Positions 9,101 to 16,621 of a stretch of DNA of 64,000 nt are shown piece after piece. Location of the stretch: assembly GCF_008831085.1 (NCBI RefSeq), contig NZ_WBJY01000001.1, forward strand, positions 1,426,001-1,490,000. Reading direction: 5' to 3'. The notes beneath the pieces were generated by a model. The model was not told the DNA's origin, did no database searches, and saw only the letters and a program-made list of their open reading frames with translations. This stretch comes from Pseudoclavibacter endophyticus (GTDB taxonomy: Bacteria > Actinomycetota > Actinomycetes > Actinomycetales > Microbacteriaceae). The position numbers and the translations under genes are program-made. Each line of letters starts with the position of its first letter. Position 1 is the stretch's first letter.

Positions 9101-9919
9101 AGCGACCAGGTACTCGCGGAAGTTGAGGGTTTCGGCCTGCTTGATACTGGGGACCACGAGTGCGCGCGTGCCGTCGGGCTTCGGCACGTCGATCGCGATA
9201 CCGAGGTTGATGTGCTGGGGCACGACGATCGAGGGCTTGCCGTCGATTTCGTCGTAGTACACGTTCTGGCTCGGGAACTTGATGAGGGCCTTGACGATGG
9301 CCCAGCCGATGAGGTGGGTGTACGACACCTTGCCGCCGCGAGTGCGGCGGAGGTGGTTGTTGATCACGATGCGGTTGTCGATCATGAGCTTCGCGGGAAT
9401 CTCGCGGTAGCTCGTCGCGGTGGGGATCTGCAGCGAGAGATCCATGTTCTTGGCCAGCGCCTTCGCGAGCCCCTTGAGCGGAGAGACCTCGTTTTCCCGC
9501 TTCGGCTTCGGTGCGGTGGATGCCGCCGGCGCGTCCGCGGGAATCGGCTTTGGCTGCGCGGGTGCCGCCGTGGTCTTCGACTGCTTCGCCGAAGCCGGCT
9601 TCGAGGGACGCTCCGCAGCGGCGTCGTTGGTGGCCGCCGGCGTTTCTGGAGCCGGCTTCGACGACGGCTCCTCGTCCGTGGGCGCCGCGTGCTCCGCTGA
9701 CGGCGTCGGCGCTGACTCGGTCGGGGCGGAGGGGGCTGACGTTGCCTCCGGCTGGGAGCTCGGGCCTGCCTCGCCGCGCTCGTCGGCGACCCTCTCGAGC
9801 GTCGGCCACCACGCCTCGTCGACGGAGTGACGATCTTGCGTGAACTTCTCGTACATCTCGGCGACGAGCCAGTCGTTCGCTCCGAAGTCGGTGGTGTGGT
9901 CGCCGTTGTTGCTCGACAC
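6143..9919 (-). CDS. kgd: Multifunctional 2-oxoglutarate decarboxylase/dehydrogenase E1-E2 (Kgd/OdhA/SucA)
   Basis: Actinobacterial fusion of a lipoate-acyltransferase-like domain with the thiamine-diphosphate E1 component; it feeds 2-oxoglutarate into the TCA cycle within a mixed pyruvate/oxoglutarate dehydrogenase complex. Order in the 1258 residues: a conserved N-terminal helix (DFGANDWLVAEMYEKF), an Ala/Pro/Glu-rich linker to about 135, the acyltransferase domain with DHRVIQGAGSGEF near 356, then E1 with HRGRLN near 584 and GDAAMAGQG near 681. The start is GTG after a purine-rich AAGGCGGCG. A TAGGCT -10 at 10007-10012 implies an 80-base leader. It is divergent from guaB1. Confidence 0.95.
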   Translation of the reverse strand: MSSNNGDHTTDFGANDWLVAEMYEKFTQDRHSVDEAWWPTLERVADERGEAGPSSQPEATSAPSAPTESAPTPSAEHAAPTDEEPSSKPAPETPAATNDAAAERPSKPASAKQSKTTAAPAQPKPIPADAPAASTAPKPKRENEVSPLKGLAKALAKNMDLSLQIPTATSYREIPAKLMIDNRIVINNHLRRTRGGKVSYTHLIGWAIVKALIKFPSQNVYYDEIDGKPSIVVPQHINLGIAIDVPKPDGTRALVVPSIKQAETLNFREYLVAYEDLIKRGRNNELTGGDYAGTTISLTNPGGIGTLMSVPRLMKGQGAIIGAGALEYPAAYQGMSQEALNDLAVSKKITLSSTYDHRVIQGAGSGEFLKIVHEHLTGGHNFYQEIFAALRIPYKPVIWTQDEHVDLAAALNKTARVHQLINMYRVRGHMMADIDPLEYVQRTHPDLEIETHGLTFWDLERTFVTAGFGGKDQRQMKLREILGILRDTYCRTIGIEYMHIQDPEQREWFQDQLEHPYQKPTHEEQVRILNKLNEAEAFETFLQTKYVGQKRFSLEGSESVIALLDTIIQGAAEEGLDEVAIGMAHRGRLNVLTNIAGKTYGQIFREFEGVAPRSGRTGSGDVKYHLGITGEFTAGSGATIPVYLAANPSHLEAVDGVLEGIVRAKLDRTDDGRDAVLPILVHGDAAMAGQGVVFETFQMSQLRAYRTGGTIHVNINNQVGFTTTPRDARTSMYATDAAKAIQAPIFHVNGDDPEAVAHIAELAFAYRQRFKRDVVVDLISYRRRGHNEGDDPSMTQPLMYNLIEAKRSVRKLYAEALVGRGDITQEEYERAQQDFQERLERAFAETHQAQTESTPISASELKAVGSGEDESKLQPETAVSADVLRTIGEAHASPPDGFTVHTKLKSVLSKRAKMSAEGDVDWAYAELLAIGSLLLDGTPVRMTGQDSRRGTFTQRHAVFHDRVNGQNWIPLQNLADDQARLSIYDSLLSEFAVLGFEYGYSVERPDSLVLWEAQFGDFANGAQTIIDEFISSSEQKWNQRSSVVLLLPHGYEGQGPDHSSARIERFLTLAAEDNMIISQPSTPASYFHLLRNQAYARPRKPLVVFTPKSMLRLRSAVSPLDDFTSIGFRPVIDDARSLDHDAVRKVIIHSGKLHYELRAELEKRQDTSTALVRLERYYPLPHEELNEVIATYPNADIVWAQDEPENQGAWPFIRMNFAPRLEGRTISCVARPESSAPSVGNMKAHTRQQQELLEKILG

Positions 9920-10006
9920 TGTCGAATCGCCGCCTTAACTCTTCCGTGTGCGCGTGGAAAGCGGGGGCCGTCTGGTCTTCGGCTGCCCACGTTGATCCAG
10001 TCGAAC

Positions 10007-10012
10007 AGCCTA
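10007..10012 (-). promoter_or_regulatory. -10 box of kgd
   Basis: TAGGCT on the minus strand, about 88 bases upstream of the kgd GTG. No strong -35 is visible at 17 bases. Confidence 0.4.
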
Positions 10013-10087
10013 GCCCCGATCGATGTCCGCTTGCGCTTCGCAAACTCACCCGACCCAGTTTGAAGCGCACCGGCGCGGCGCGGACGG

Positions 10088-10116
10088 TGAACAGTGCCCG
10101 TCGCGCCTTCTACGCT
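10088..10116 (+). promoter_or_regulatory. guaB1 promoter (leaderless)
   Basis: TGAACA (10088-10093), 17 bases, TACGCT (10111-10116), then 6 bases to the ATG at 10123. Spacing fits a housekeeping-sigma promoter whose transcript starts at the start codon. Confidence 0.55.
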
Positions 10117-10122
10117 GGACGC

Positions 10123-11619
10123 ATGAAGTTCATCGGCCCGCGCCCGGCGCACGACCTCACCTACTCTGACGTCTTCCTCGTGCCGAGCCGCTCCGACGTC
10201 GGCTCCCGCCTCGGCGTCGATCTCTCGACCGACGACGGTACGGGAATGACGATGCCGATCGTGGCCGCCAACATGAACGCGGTCTCCGGTCCCCGCCTCG
10301 CTGCGGCGATGTCGCGTCGTGGCGGGCTCGCGGTGCTGCCGCAGGATCTCGACGAAGACGCGGCGTTCGCGGGTGTCGCCTGGGTGAAGTCTCAGCACGT
10401 CGTGTGGGACACGCCGTTCGAGGCGCGCGTCGACGAGGAGGCGTCGCAGGTGCTGCGGCGCGTGGTCCCCGTACGCGGCGCCGGGGTCGTGGTCCGCGAC
10501 GACGCAGGCGCGGCGGTCGGCGTCGTGGAGGCGGCGAGACTCGCTCGCGTACCGGCCGACGCTCGGATCGGCGACGTCGTCGGGATCCGCCCACCGGTCA
10601 CGGTGGATGGCGACGACCTTCTCGAGGCGATCGGCGCGGCGGCCGCCGGCGAGACCGCGGCCTCGCGCGTCGTGCCGCTCGCGCGAGCGGCGTTCGATCG
10701 TCTCGTCGAGCTCGACGCGGAGTTCGCGCAGGTCACCGAGGGCGGTTCCATCGTCGGCACGATCAGCCGCAACGGGGCCATGCGCGCCACCATCGACCCG
10801 CCCGCGCTCGACGCCGCCGGGCGCTTGCGCGTCGCGTGCGCCGTCGGCGTGTCCGGTGCCATTGAGGAACGAGCGCGCGGGCTCGTCGAGGCGGGCGCCG
10901 ACGTGCTCGTGCTCGACACCGCGCACGGCCACCAGGGTGCGATGCTGCGGGCCATCGAGCGGGTGCGCGAGGCCGACCTCGGCGTGCCGATCGTCGCCGG
11001 GAACGTCGTGATGGCCGATGGTGCACGCGACCTCGTGTCGGCCGGCGCGGACATCGTCAAGGTCGGGGTGGGGCCCGGCGCCATGTGCACGACACGCATG
11101 ATGACCGCGGTCGGGCGCCCCCAGTTCTCGGCGGTGCTCGAGACGGTCGAGGCGGCGCGCGAGCTGGGCGCGGCCGTGTGGGCCGACGGCGGCGTGCGGT
11201 ACCCGCGCGACGTTGCGCTTGCGCTCGCGGCCGGGGCATCCGCCGTCATGATCGGATCGTGGTTCGCGGGCACCGCGGAGGCTCCTGGCGATGTCGAGGT
11301 CGACGACGACGGGCGCCTGTTCAAATCGTCATTCGGCATGGCCTCGACGAAGGCCGTGCGCGATCGTTTCGCCGACCTCGACCCCTATCAGCTCGCGAGG
11401 AAGGAGCTGTTCGCGGAGGGGATCTCATCGTCGCGCATCCTCATCGATCCGCTGCGCCCGAGCGTGGAAGACCTGCTCGACATGATCACGACCGGCGTGC
11501 GTTCGTCGTGCACCTACGCGGGCGCGAGCGACCTGGCCGAGTTCCGTGCGCGGGCGCGTGTCGGCGTGCAGTCGGCCGCCGGCTACGAGGAGGGCAAGGC
11601 GCTGCCGGTCTCGTGGTGA
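10123..11619 (+). CDS. guaB1: GuaB1-type IMP dehydrogenase-family protein (likely GMP reductase)
   Basis: A 498-residue TIM-barrel enzyme of the IMPDH/GMPR family with a CBS pair inserted at about 95-215. The catalytic-cysteine loop GVGPGAMCTTR places the nucleophile at C322, and ADGGVRYPRD contributes phosphate binding. Actinobacterial GuaB1 proteins have been shown to act as GMP reductases, recycling GMP to IMP, rather than as the essential IMPDH (GuaB2); that assignment here is by family. The ATG at 10123 is preferred to an upstream in-frame start at 9946 because homology starts there and the -10 box abuts it. Confidence 0.88.
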   Translation: MKFIGPRPAHDLTYSDVFLVPSRSDVGSRLGVDLSTDDGTGMTMPIVAANMNAVSGPRLAAAMSRRGGLAVLPQDLDEDAAFAGVAWVKSQHVVWDTPFEARVDEEASQVLRRVVPVRGAGVVVRDDAGAAVGVVEAARLARVPADARIGDVVGIRPPVTVDGDDLLEAIGAAAAGETAASRVVPLARAAFDRLVELDAEFAQVTEGGSIVGTISRNGAMRATIDPPALDAAGRLRVACAVGVSGAIEERARGLVEAGADVLVLDTAHGHQGAMLRAIERVREADLGVPIVAGNVVMADGARDLVSAGADIVKVGVGPGAMCTTRMMTAVGRPQFSAVLETVEAARELGAAVWADGGVRYPRDVALALAAGASAVMIGSWFAGTAEAPGDVEVDDDGRLFKSSFGMASTKAVRDRFADLDPYQLARKELFAEGISSSRILIDPLRPSVEDLLDMITTGVRSSCTYAGASDLAEFRARARVGVQSAAGYEEGKALPVSW

Positions 11620-11705
11620 GCCGGCCCGCGTCGGCGTCGCCCGTACGACGCGACCACGCGTCCGCCGCGACATGCCGCACTCGGCGTGGTGTCGTGTCGG
11701 TCTCG

Positions 11706-11711
11706 TATACT
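11706..11711 (+). promoter_or_regulatory. -10 box upstream of the CNNM micro-ORF
   Basis: TATACT ends 11 bases before the ATG of the 34-codon ORF at 11723, leaving only about 5 untranslated bases. The -35 region is not convincing. Confidence 0.45.
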
Positions 11712-11722
11712 TCCGCCCAATC

Positions 11723-11827
11723 ATGGACGAACATCATCATCGCCGCTCGATTCCTCCTGATCCGAACCTGGTCGCTGCGCTCACCGCAACCGCCGCACGA
11801 GTGAAACTGCCCGGCGCCGCCGCGTGA
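11723..11827 (+). CDS. Candidate 34-aa leader peptide overlapping the CNNM gene
   Basis: A small ORF starting MDEHHHRRSIPPDPN, acidic at residues 2-3, with three consecutive histidines and a PPDP stretch. It lies just after a TATACT box and its TGA overlaps the GTG of the downstream transporter (GTGA). That GTG has no Shine-Dalgarno and no possible start between it and an in-frame TGA at 11758-11760, so reinitiation after this ORF is a plausible way to translate the transporter. I recognise no family. Function as a regulatory leader is inferred; it may simply be a coupling ORF. Confidence 0.45.
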   Translation: MDEHHHRRSIPPDPNLVAALTATAARVKLPGAAA

Positions 11828-13221
11828 ACGAATGGCTCGGCCTCGCCGTCGGCATCCTGCTGACGTTCGGCACCGGCGTCTTTGTCGGTGCCGAGTTCTC
11901 GCTCGTCAATCTCGACCGCAACGAGCTGGAACGCAACCGCGATCGCGGGGAGAAGCGCCTCACCCCCGTCATCAACGCCCTCAAGCAGACCTCGACGCAC
12001 CTGTCGAGCGCCCAGCTCGGCATCACTCTCACGACCCTCCTCACGGGGTACACCCTCGAGCCGGCCATCACGTCCCTCCTCAGCGATGCGCTCATCGCCG
12101 TCGGCATTCCCGAATCGATGATGCGCGCCGTCGGCGCCGTCATCGCGATCGTGCTCGCGACGTTCCTCTCGATGATCGTCGGCGAGCTGATCCCCAAGAA
12201 CTGGGCCCTCGCCATTCCCAAGGCGTGCGCAAAAGTGGTCGTTCCACTGCAGAACGTCTTCACGCTCGTGTTCAAGCCCGCCGTGCTCGTCCTCAACGGG
12301 AGCGCCAACTGGCTGATCCGCCGGTTCGGCATCGAGCCGAAGGAGGAGCTCTCGGGCGCACGCACGGCGGAGGAGCTCTCGTCGCTCGTGCGGCGGAGCG
12401 CGGTCGTTGGCCTCCTCGAGAGCGACAAGGCGGTGCTGCTCAGCCGCACGCTCCGGTTCTCGGAGCACTTCGCGACCGACGTCATGACGCCGCGTCCCCA
12501 GGTGCGCGCGATCGACGTCGGCGACACCGTGCAGGCGCTCATCGAGCTTGCCGCATCGAGCGGCCATTCGCGCTTCGTCGTAATCGAGGACGGCGACATT
12601 GATGACGTCGTCGGCATCGCCCACGTCAAGGCCGCGGTCGCGGTCCCACCGGAACGCCGCGCCCGTGTTCCGGTCGGGGCGATCAAGCAGGACGCGCTCT
12701 TCGTGCCCGAGACGATCGCGCTCGACGCCCTGCTCGGGGAGTTGCGGGGTGGCTTCCAGATGGCGGTCGTACTCGACGAGTACGGCGGCACCGCCGGCGT
12801 GGCGACCCTCGAAGACCTGGTCGAAGAGATCGTCGGCGAGCTCGACGACGAGCACGACGCGGCGCGTCCCGCCCGCGTGACGACGGCATCTGAGTTCCGT
12901 CGCAACGGGATCGCGCGGTTCGACGCGATCCTGCGCCCCGACGAGCTGCGCGACCAGCTCGGCGTCACGGTTCCCGAGGACGGGCCGTACGAGACCGTTG
13001 CCGGGTTCATCGTCACCGAGCTCGGCCGTATCGCGGTGGTCGGCGACCGCGTCGAGGTGCCGCAGGGTGTGCTGGTGGTGGAGGCGATGGACGGGCGCCG
13101 TATCGATCGCGTGCGCTTCGAACGTGCCGCCGCGGTGCCCGCAGGCGCTGCCGGCGGGTCGGGCGGCGACCGCGAGCCTGCTGCACGGCGCGGTGGGAAG
13201 GCGGTGAACGGTCGTGGCTGA
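11824..13221 (+). CDS. CNNM/CorC-HlyC family transporter (hemolysin-related)
   Basis: A 465-residue membrane protein. An N-terminal CNNM (DUF21) transmembrane domain at about 1-180 contains the QLGIT motif typical of the family, a CBS-domain pair lies at about 219-330, and a CorC_HlyC domain at about 352-435. Characterised bacterial members export magnesium or regulate divalent cations; the substrate here is unproven. The GTG start overlaps a micro-ORF stop and lacks a ribosome site. The next CNNM paralogue starts 8 bases inside its 3' end, so the two are translationally coupled and may form heterodimers. Confidence 0.9.
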   Translation: MNEWLGLAVGILLTFGTGVFVGAEFSLVNLDRNELERNRDRGEKRLTPVINALKQTSTHLSSAQLGITLTTLLTGYTLEPAITSLLSDALIAVGIPESMMRAVGAVIAIVLATFLSMIVGELIPKNWALAIPKACAKVVVPLQNVFTLVFKPAVLVLNGSANWLIRRFGIEPKEELSGARTAEELSSLVRRSAVVGLLESDKAVLLSRTLRFSEHFATDVMTPRPQVRAIDVGDTVQALIELAASSGHSRFVVIEDGDIDDVVGIAHVKAAVAVPPERRARVPVGAIKQDALFVPETIALDALLGELRGGFQMAVVLDEYGGTAGVATLEDLVEEIVGELDDEHDAARPARVTTASEFRRNGIARFDAILRPDELRDQLGVTVPEDGPYETVAGFIVTELGRIAVVGDRVEVPQGVLVVEAMDGRRIDRVRFERAAAVPAGAAGGSGGDREPAARRGGKAVNGRG

Positions 13222-14281
13222 GACGGGCGGATTCGAAGAGTACTGGGTCGGGATCGTCTGGCTCGTCGTGCTGCTGCTCGGCAACGCCTTCTTCGTGGGC
13301 GCCGAGTTCGCCGTGATCTCGGCGCGCCGATCGCAGATCGAGCCGCGTGCCGAGCGCGGCGAACGCGCGGCCAAAACCACGCTGTTCGCCATGGAACACG
13401 CGACGCTCATGCTCGCGACGAGCCAGCTCGGCATCACGGTCTGCTCGCTGCTCATCCTGAACGTCTCGGAGCCGGCGATCCACCACCTGCTCGAGATCCC
13501 GCTCGGTCTCACTGGACTCTCGGCTGAGATGATTTCGGGCATCGCGTTCGTGATCGCCCTCATCGTGGTGACCTACCTGCACGTCGTGCTCGGCGAGATG
13601 GTGCCGAAGAACATCTCGTTCTCGGTGCCCGACCGGGCCGCCCTCATCCTCGCTCCGCCGCTCGTGTTCGTGTCACGGGTGTTCGCGCCCGTGATCTGGC
13701 TGATGAACGCGATCGCGAACAGCGTGCTGCGCGTGTTCGGCGTCGAGCCGAAGGCCGAGGCGACGAGCGCGTACACCTTCGACCAAGTTGCCGGTATCGT
13801 CGAGCAGTCCAAGCGCGAGGGCCTGCTGAAAGACGTGACCGGAACACTGACGAACGCATTCGAGTTCACGGCGAAACGGGTCGGCGAGGTGGCGGTGCCG
13901 GTCGAGGAGCTCCGGACGCTGCCGCCCGGTGCGACACCGGCCGACCTGCAGCGCGCCGTCGCCGCCTACGGGTTCTCGCGGTACCTCATCGAGGGCGACG
14001 ACGGAGCGCTGCAGGGCTACGTGCACCTGAAGGACGTGCTCGACCTCGAGGGCGATGCCTACGAGCAACCGATCCCGCCAGAGCGCATCCGCCCGCAGAT
14101 CTCGTTCTACGTCGGCACCGCTCTGGAAGACGCGCTTGGCGGCATGCGGTCACTGCACGCGCACGTCGCCCCCGTCTTCGACGCCCGTGGCAGGGTGGCG
14201 GGCGTGCTCTTCCTGGAGGACATCATCGAGGAGCTGGTCGGCGAGATCCGCGACGCGTCAGTGCGCGAGACATGGAATTGA
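13214..14281 (+). CDS. CNNM/CBS-domain transporter, shorter paralogue
   Basis: A 355-residue paralogue of the preceding gene with the CNNM membrane domain (again QLGIT, at about 70-75) and a CBS pair ending in FLEDIIEELVGEI, but without the C-terminal CorC_HlyC domain. Tandem long and short CNNM genes are a recurrent actinobacterial arrangement. The GTG start overlaps the upstream gene by 8 bases and nnrD begins 4 bases after the stop. A divalent-cation transport role is inferred from the family. Confidence 0.88.
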   Translation: MAETGGFEEYWVGIVWLVVLLLGNAFFVGAEFAVISARRSQIEPRAERGERAAKTTLFAMEHATLMLATSQLGITVCSLLILNVSEPAIHHLLEIPLGLTGLSAEMISGIAFVIALIVVTYLHVVLGEMVPKNISFSVPDRAALILAPPLVFVSRVFAPVIWLMNAIANSVLRVFGVEPKAEATSAYTFDQVAGIVEQSKREGLLKDVTGTLTNAFEFTAKRVGEVAVPVEELRTLPPGATPADLQRAVAAYGFSRYLIEGDDGALQGYVHLKDVLDLEGDAYEQPIPPERIRPQISFYVGTALEDALGGMRSLHAHVAPVFDARGRVAGVLFLEDIIEELVGEIRDASVRETWN

Positions 14282-14285
14282 CGCC

Positions 14286-15299
14286 ATGACCTCGAGCGCA
14301 TCGGCCGGACGCGAGGAGCGCGGGACGCCCGAGCAGGTCGCCATCACGCCGGCCGACGTGCGGCGGTGCCTGTTCGCCCCACGTCGAGACGACGACAAGT
14401 ACCGCCGCGGGGTCGTCGGCCTGTGCACTGGCTCGTCGGAGTACCCCGGCGCCGCCCGGCTGGGTGCCGAGGCCGCGGCGCGATCGGGTGCCGGCATGGT
14501 CCGGTACCTGGGGCCGGAGGACGTGGGCGCGATGGTTCTGCGCGACCGGCCCGAGATCGTGCTCGGTGAGGGCCGTGTCGACGCGGTCGTTGCGGGCAGC
14601 GGCACGAGCGACCTGTTCGAAGCGTCGGCGAAGGGGCGCGCGCGATTCGTGCTCGATGCGCTCACGGGCGGCACACCGGCCGTGCTCGACGCGGGAGCGC
14701 TCGGGATCGTCGGGCGTCGGGGCGGCCAGGGCAGCCATCGCCCTCCGCTCGAAAGCGCGGTCATCACGCCGCACGCTCGGGAGCTCGCCAGGCTCGCACC
14801 GCGCGTGCTCGAGCTCGGCGGCGGCCTCGGCGACCTCGACGAGGCCGATCTGAGCGAGCGGGTCGCCGCCGACCCGGTCAGGTGGGCGGTCGCCGTGGCC
14901 CGCGAGTCCGGAGCGACGGTCGTGCTCAAGGGCGCCACGACGGTGATCGCAGCGGCCGACGGTTCGACCTGCTTGCGTGTTGGCGCGCCCACGAGCGTGC
15001 TCGCGACCGCCGGCACGGGCGACGTGCTCGCGGGCGCGATGGGTGCGCTGTTCGCGGTTGCGGCGAAGCGGGCGCCGCATGAGCGCCCGCCCCTCGCGCA
15101 CCTCGCCGCAGCCGCCGTGTGGGTGCATGGCCGCGCCGCCATGCTCGCGTCGCTGCGCACGGTGCGGCCCGGGGCCGCCGCCGAGCTCGTGATCGGCGCG
15201 GAAGCGGATCCACGCTCCAGTGCGCCCGTCACGGCGATGTCGGTGGCCGCCGCGGTCCCCGCCGTGATCGGGGCGATGCTCGACATCGGTGCAGAGTGA
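14286..15299 (+). CDS. nnrD: ADP-dependent (S)-NAD(P)H-hydrate dehydratase
   Basis: Repairs hydrated NAD(P)H. The 337-residue product is a ribokinase-fold enzyme of the YjeF C-terminal family: an N-terminal GLCTGSSEYPGAARLGAEAA segment, an ITPHARELARLA motif, and the nucleotide/catalytic loop TAGTGDVLAG near 240-249. The epimerase half (NnrE) found in many bifunctional homologues is absent. The ATG lies 4 bases after the CNNM stop, and the stop overlaps the next GTG (GTGA), giving a tight operon. Confidence 0.9.
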   Translation: MTSSASAGREERGTPEQVAITPADVRRCLFAPRRDDDKYRRGVVGLCTGSSEYPGAARLGAEAAARSGAGMVRYLGPEDVGAMVLRDRPEIVLGEGRVDAVVAGSGTSDLFEASAKGRARFVLDALTGGTPAVLDAGALGIVGRRGGQGSHRPPLESAVITPHARELARLAPRVLELGGGLGDLDEADLSERVAADPVRWAVAVARESGATVVLKGATTVIAAADGSTCLRVGAPTSVLATAGTGDVLAGAMGALFAVAAKRAPHERPPLAHLAAAAVWVHGRAAMLASLRTVRPGAAAELVIGAEADPRSSAPVTAMSVAAAVPAVIGAMLDIGAE

Positions 15300-16621
15300 G
15301 GCCACGGCCTCCGGGGCGCCGCGCCCCCCGTTCGCGGCACCCGCTCGCCCGACTCGAGGTGCCCGCGCTGTGGGCGTGCTTCCTCGCCGTGCACGCCGTG
15401 CTCGGCGTCATCAACATCACCTCCCCGACGAATCCGTTCGGCGATGTGACTGTCGTGTACCACGAGTGGGTCGCTGGCGTCTTCGCCGGCCGTATCCCCG
15501 CGATCGACGTCGAGTGGGTCTATCCGGTCCTCGCGATCGCGCCGATGCTCGCCGCAGCCGGTATCGCATCGGCGATCGCGCCGGTGTTCGATCCCTCCAT
15601 CGCGGACGGCGTCGTGTTCGGCGTCGGCTGGCTCGTGGTTGTCGCGACCGTGACGGCACCGCTCCTCGCGTGGCTGGCGTGGACTCCGCGCCGTCGCGAA
15701 GCCGCGTGGTGGCTCCTGGCGCTCACGGCTGCGCTCGGACCGATCTCGACGGGCCGGATCGACGCGATCACGCTGCCTATCGCCGTCGCGGGTATGGCGC
15801 TGTTGCGCCACCGACCCGCGGTTGCCGGCATGGTCCTCGCCATCGGCGCGTGGGTGAAGATCTGGCCGGGCGCGATCTTTCTCGCCGCGCTCGCGGGCCG
15901 CGGCAACCGGCTGTTCCTGATCGGCGGCGGGGCGATCGTGACGGGCGCGATCCTGACCGCGGCGTCGCTCGCCGGCGGATGGCCGGCCGTGACCTCGTTC
16001 GTGACGGAGCAGACGGGGCGGGGGCTGCAGATCGAATCGATCGCCGCGACGATCCCGATGGTGTTCGCCGCCGCGGGTGACCAGCGGTTCGCCGCGGGAT
16101 ACGACACCGAGATCCTCACGGTGCAGATCACGGGACCGGGCATGGACCTGCTCGCGACCGCGACCACGCCGGTGATGCTGCTCGCGATCGCGGTCACCGG
16201 TGCCCTCGGGCTGCTCGCGCGTCGCGCCGGAGCCTCCATGACACGGATCGTGCCGCCCCTCGCGCTCGCGCTCGTGCTCGTGCTCATCCTGACCAACAAG
16301 GTCGGCTCGCCGCAGTTCGTCGTCTGGGTCATCGCGGTCGTCGTCGCGTGGCTCGCGTGGGATCCCCGCCGGGCGCGCGTGAGCGCGGTCGTCACCCTCG
16401 CGATCGCCGCCGCCACGCAGCTCATCTATCCGTGGAACTACCCGCTCGTGATGTCGCCGAGCGCGTTCGGCGTCGGGCTGCTCCTGTGCCGCAACCTGCT
16501 GTACGTCTCGCTGTTCGCGCTCACCGTCTGGGAGCTCGTGCGGGTGTGGCGTTCCGCGCGAAGCCGCCTACGTGCGGCCGAGCATGGCCCGGATCGCGTC
16601 ACCGACGTGGTGGAGTTCTAG
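15296..16621 (+). CDS. Polytopic membrane protein, GT-C/GT87-like glycosyltransferase candidate
   Basis: A 441-residue protein with an Arg-rich N-terminus and roughly ten hydrophobic helices. An acidic motif after the first helix (YHEWVAG) and the W-K-I-W-P segment (AWVKIWPGA) resemble the polyprenol-phosphate-mannose-dependent GT87/DUF2029 family that builds envelope glycans in actinobacteria. The GTG start overlaps the nnrD stop, so expression follows the CNNM-nnrD operon. Its last 54 bases overlap the opposing metX 3' end. Donor and acceptor are unknown. Confidence 0.6.
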   Translation: MRPRPPGRRAPRSRHPLARLEVPALWACFLAVHAVLGVINITSPTNPFGDVTVVYHEWVAGVFAGRIPAIDVEWVYPVLAIAPMLAAAGIASAIAPVFDPSIADGVVFGVGWLVVVATVTAPLLAWLAWTPRRREAAWWLLALTAALGPISTGRIDAITLPIAVAGMALLRHRPAVAGMVLAIGAWVKIWPGAIFLAALAGRGNRLFLIGGGAIVTGAILTAASLAGGWPAVTSFVTEQTGRGLQIESIAATIPMVFAAAGDQRFAAGYDTEILTVQITGPGMDLLATATTPVMLLAIAVTGALGLLARRAGASMTRIVPPLALALVLVLILTNKVGSPQFVVWVIAVVVAWLAWDPRRARVSAVVTLAIAAATQLIYPWNYPLVMSPSAFGVGLLLCRNLLYVSLFALTVWELVRVWRSARSRLRAAEHGPDRVTDVVEF

